From Piscicola geometra (taxonomy: Eukaryota > Annelida > Clitellata > Hirudinida > Piscicolidae), in assembly GCA_943735955.1 (NCBI GenBank), contig OX030959.1:9778754-9842753 (forward strand): a DNA stretch of 64,000 bases, written 5' to 3'. Positions 63,301 through 64,000 of the stretch are shown here, in pieces. Position numbers and translations under genes: made by a program. Below the pieces are notes generated by a model. That model made no database searches and was not told where the DNA came from. It was given only the letters and a program-made list of their open reading frames with translations. Numbering within the stretch: position 1 is the stretch's first letter; the number at the start of each line of letters is the position of its first letter.

Positions 63301-64000
63301 ACAAATAAAAGAGGCAAAGATAAGATACAAAGAGAAGAAACAAAGAGAAGAGACAAAGAGAAGAGACAAAGAGAAGAGGCAAAGAAAAGAGACAAAGAGA
63401 AGAGACAAAGAGAAGAGACAAAGAGAAGAGACAAAGAGAAGAGACAAAGAGAAGAAGCAAAGAAAAGAGACAAAGAGAAGAGACAAAGAGAAGAAACAAA
63501 GAGAAGAGACAAAGAGAAGATACAAAGAGAAGAGACAAAGAGAAGAGACAAAGAAAAGAGACAAAGAAAAGAGACAAAGAGAAGATACAAAGAGAAGAGA
63601 CAAAGAGAAGAGACAAAGAGAAGAAGCAAAAAGAAGAAGCAAAGAAAAGAGACAAAGAGAAGAGACAAAGAAAAGATACAAAGAGAAGAGACAAAGAGAA
63701 GAGACAAAGAGAAGAGACAAAGAGAAGAGGCAAAGAGAAGAGGCAAAGAGAAGGGACAAAGAGAAGAGACAAAGAGAAGAGACAAAGAGAAGAGACAAAG
63801 AGAAGAGACAAAGAGAAGAGACAAAGAGAAGAGACAAAGAGAAGAAACAAAGAGAAGAGACAAAGAGAAGAGACAACAAGAAAAGACAAAGAGAAGAGAC
63901 AAAGAGAAGAGACAAAGAGAAGATACAAAAAGAAGAGACAAAGAGAAGAGACAAAGAGAAGAGACAAAGAGAAGAGACAAAGAGAAGAGACAAAGAGAAG

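Larger units (their letters stand above)
7326..64000. repeat. 13-bp satellite array, consensus GAGAAGAGACAAA, at least 56.7 kb
   Basis: About 4,350 head-to-tail units without any non-repeat interruption, continuing past the window edge. Numbering the unit g1 to a13, common variants are a9g (GAGGC), g8a+a9g (GAAGC), a7g (GGGAC), g8t (GATAC), g3a (GAAAAG), g1a (AAAGAAG), a4g (GAGGAG) and g1t (TAGAAG). An 11-bp short unit (GAGACAGAGAAGAG junction) recurs. Most changes swap G and A; the single C and the AAA are rarely altered. It sits in the intron upstream of exon A, so the transcript strand is (TTTGTCTCTTCTC)n. It contains no stop triplet in any minus frame, hence spurious open frames up to about 12,500 codons. 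Confidence 0.97.

Noticed and set aside
7326..64000. CRISPR array or centromere
   Set aside because: No spacers and a 13-bp period exclude CRISPR. Centromere function cannot be supported, since the array is intronic and its full length is unknown.
7326..64000. Assembly artefact as the whole explanation for the array
   Set aside because: Unit variants and ordered rare marks are not a single collapsed read pattern. Local copy number may still be wrong, but the array's existence and layered structure are supported by its internal diversity.

Overview
Eukaryotic genomic DNA made almost entirely of tandem repeats, with seven short exons of one gene in the first 7.3 kb. All recognisable coding sequence is on the minus strand. 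The exons (7185-7280, 6553-6662, 6385-6471, 6164-6232, 4382-4471, 3899-4012 and 658-735, in transcript order) join in consistent phase. They encode 214 residues of a terminal uridylyltransferase/non-canonical poly(A) polymerase closest to animal TUT4/TUT7. The stretch holds the GSS motif, all three catalytic aspartates and the conserved GSLSSYAY...FFLQ...PPVLP core. The gene is partial at both ends. Upstream exons with any zinc fingers or N-terminal domains lie beyond base 64000. The downstream PAP-associated end and any CCHC knuckles lie before base 1.

Layout, left to right. 1-600: 20-bp G/T minisatellite. 658-735: exon G. 741-3890: 10-bp GAGGTGAGAG-type minisatellite grading into a G-run-rich purine block. 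3899-4012: exon F. 4034-4380: (CA)n/(CACG) microsatellite. 4382-4471: exon E. 4485-6160: 11-bp TGGAGGGAGGG minisatellite. 6164-6232: exon D. 6271-6373: poly-C plus (ATC)n. 6385-6471: exon C. 6478-6545: (ATC)n. 6553-6662: exon B. 6681-7146: 30-bp minisatellite. 7185-7280: exon A. 7326-64000: one unbroken 13-bp satellite array (consensus GAGAAGAGACAAA on +), at least 56.7 kb, running off the window. Because exon A has a good 3' splice site facing the array, the array must lie inside (or form most of) the intron upstream of exon A, so that intron exceeds 56.7 kb.

The array is layered. Marked variant units form a roughly 0.5-kb higher-order pattern, on which tandem and dispersed duplications of about 1.2, 1.4, 1.6, 2.9, 4.4, 7.4, 8.3 and 10.2-10.8 kb are superimposed. 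The thousands-of-residues open frames on the minus strand exist only because the repeat contains no stop triplet in any frame; they are not genes.

The organism is an animal. Very high simple-repeat density in introns is known from penaeid shrimps and other decapod crustaceans, so a crustacean is a reasonable guess, but this is inference. I see no tRNA, rRNA, transposon, CRISPR array or bacterial feature.
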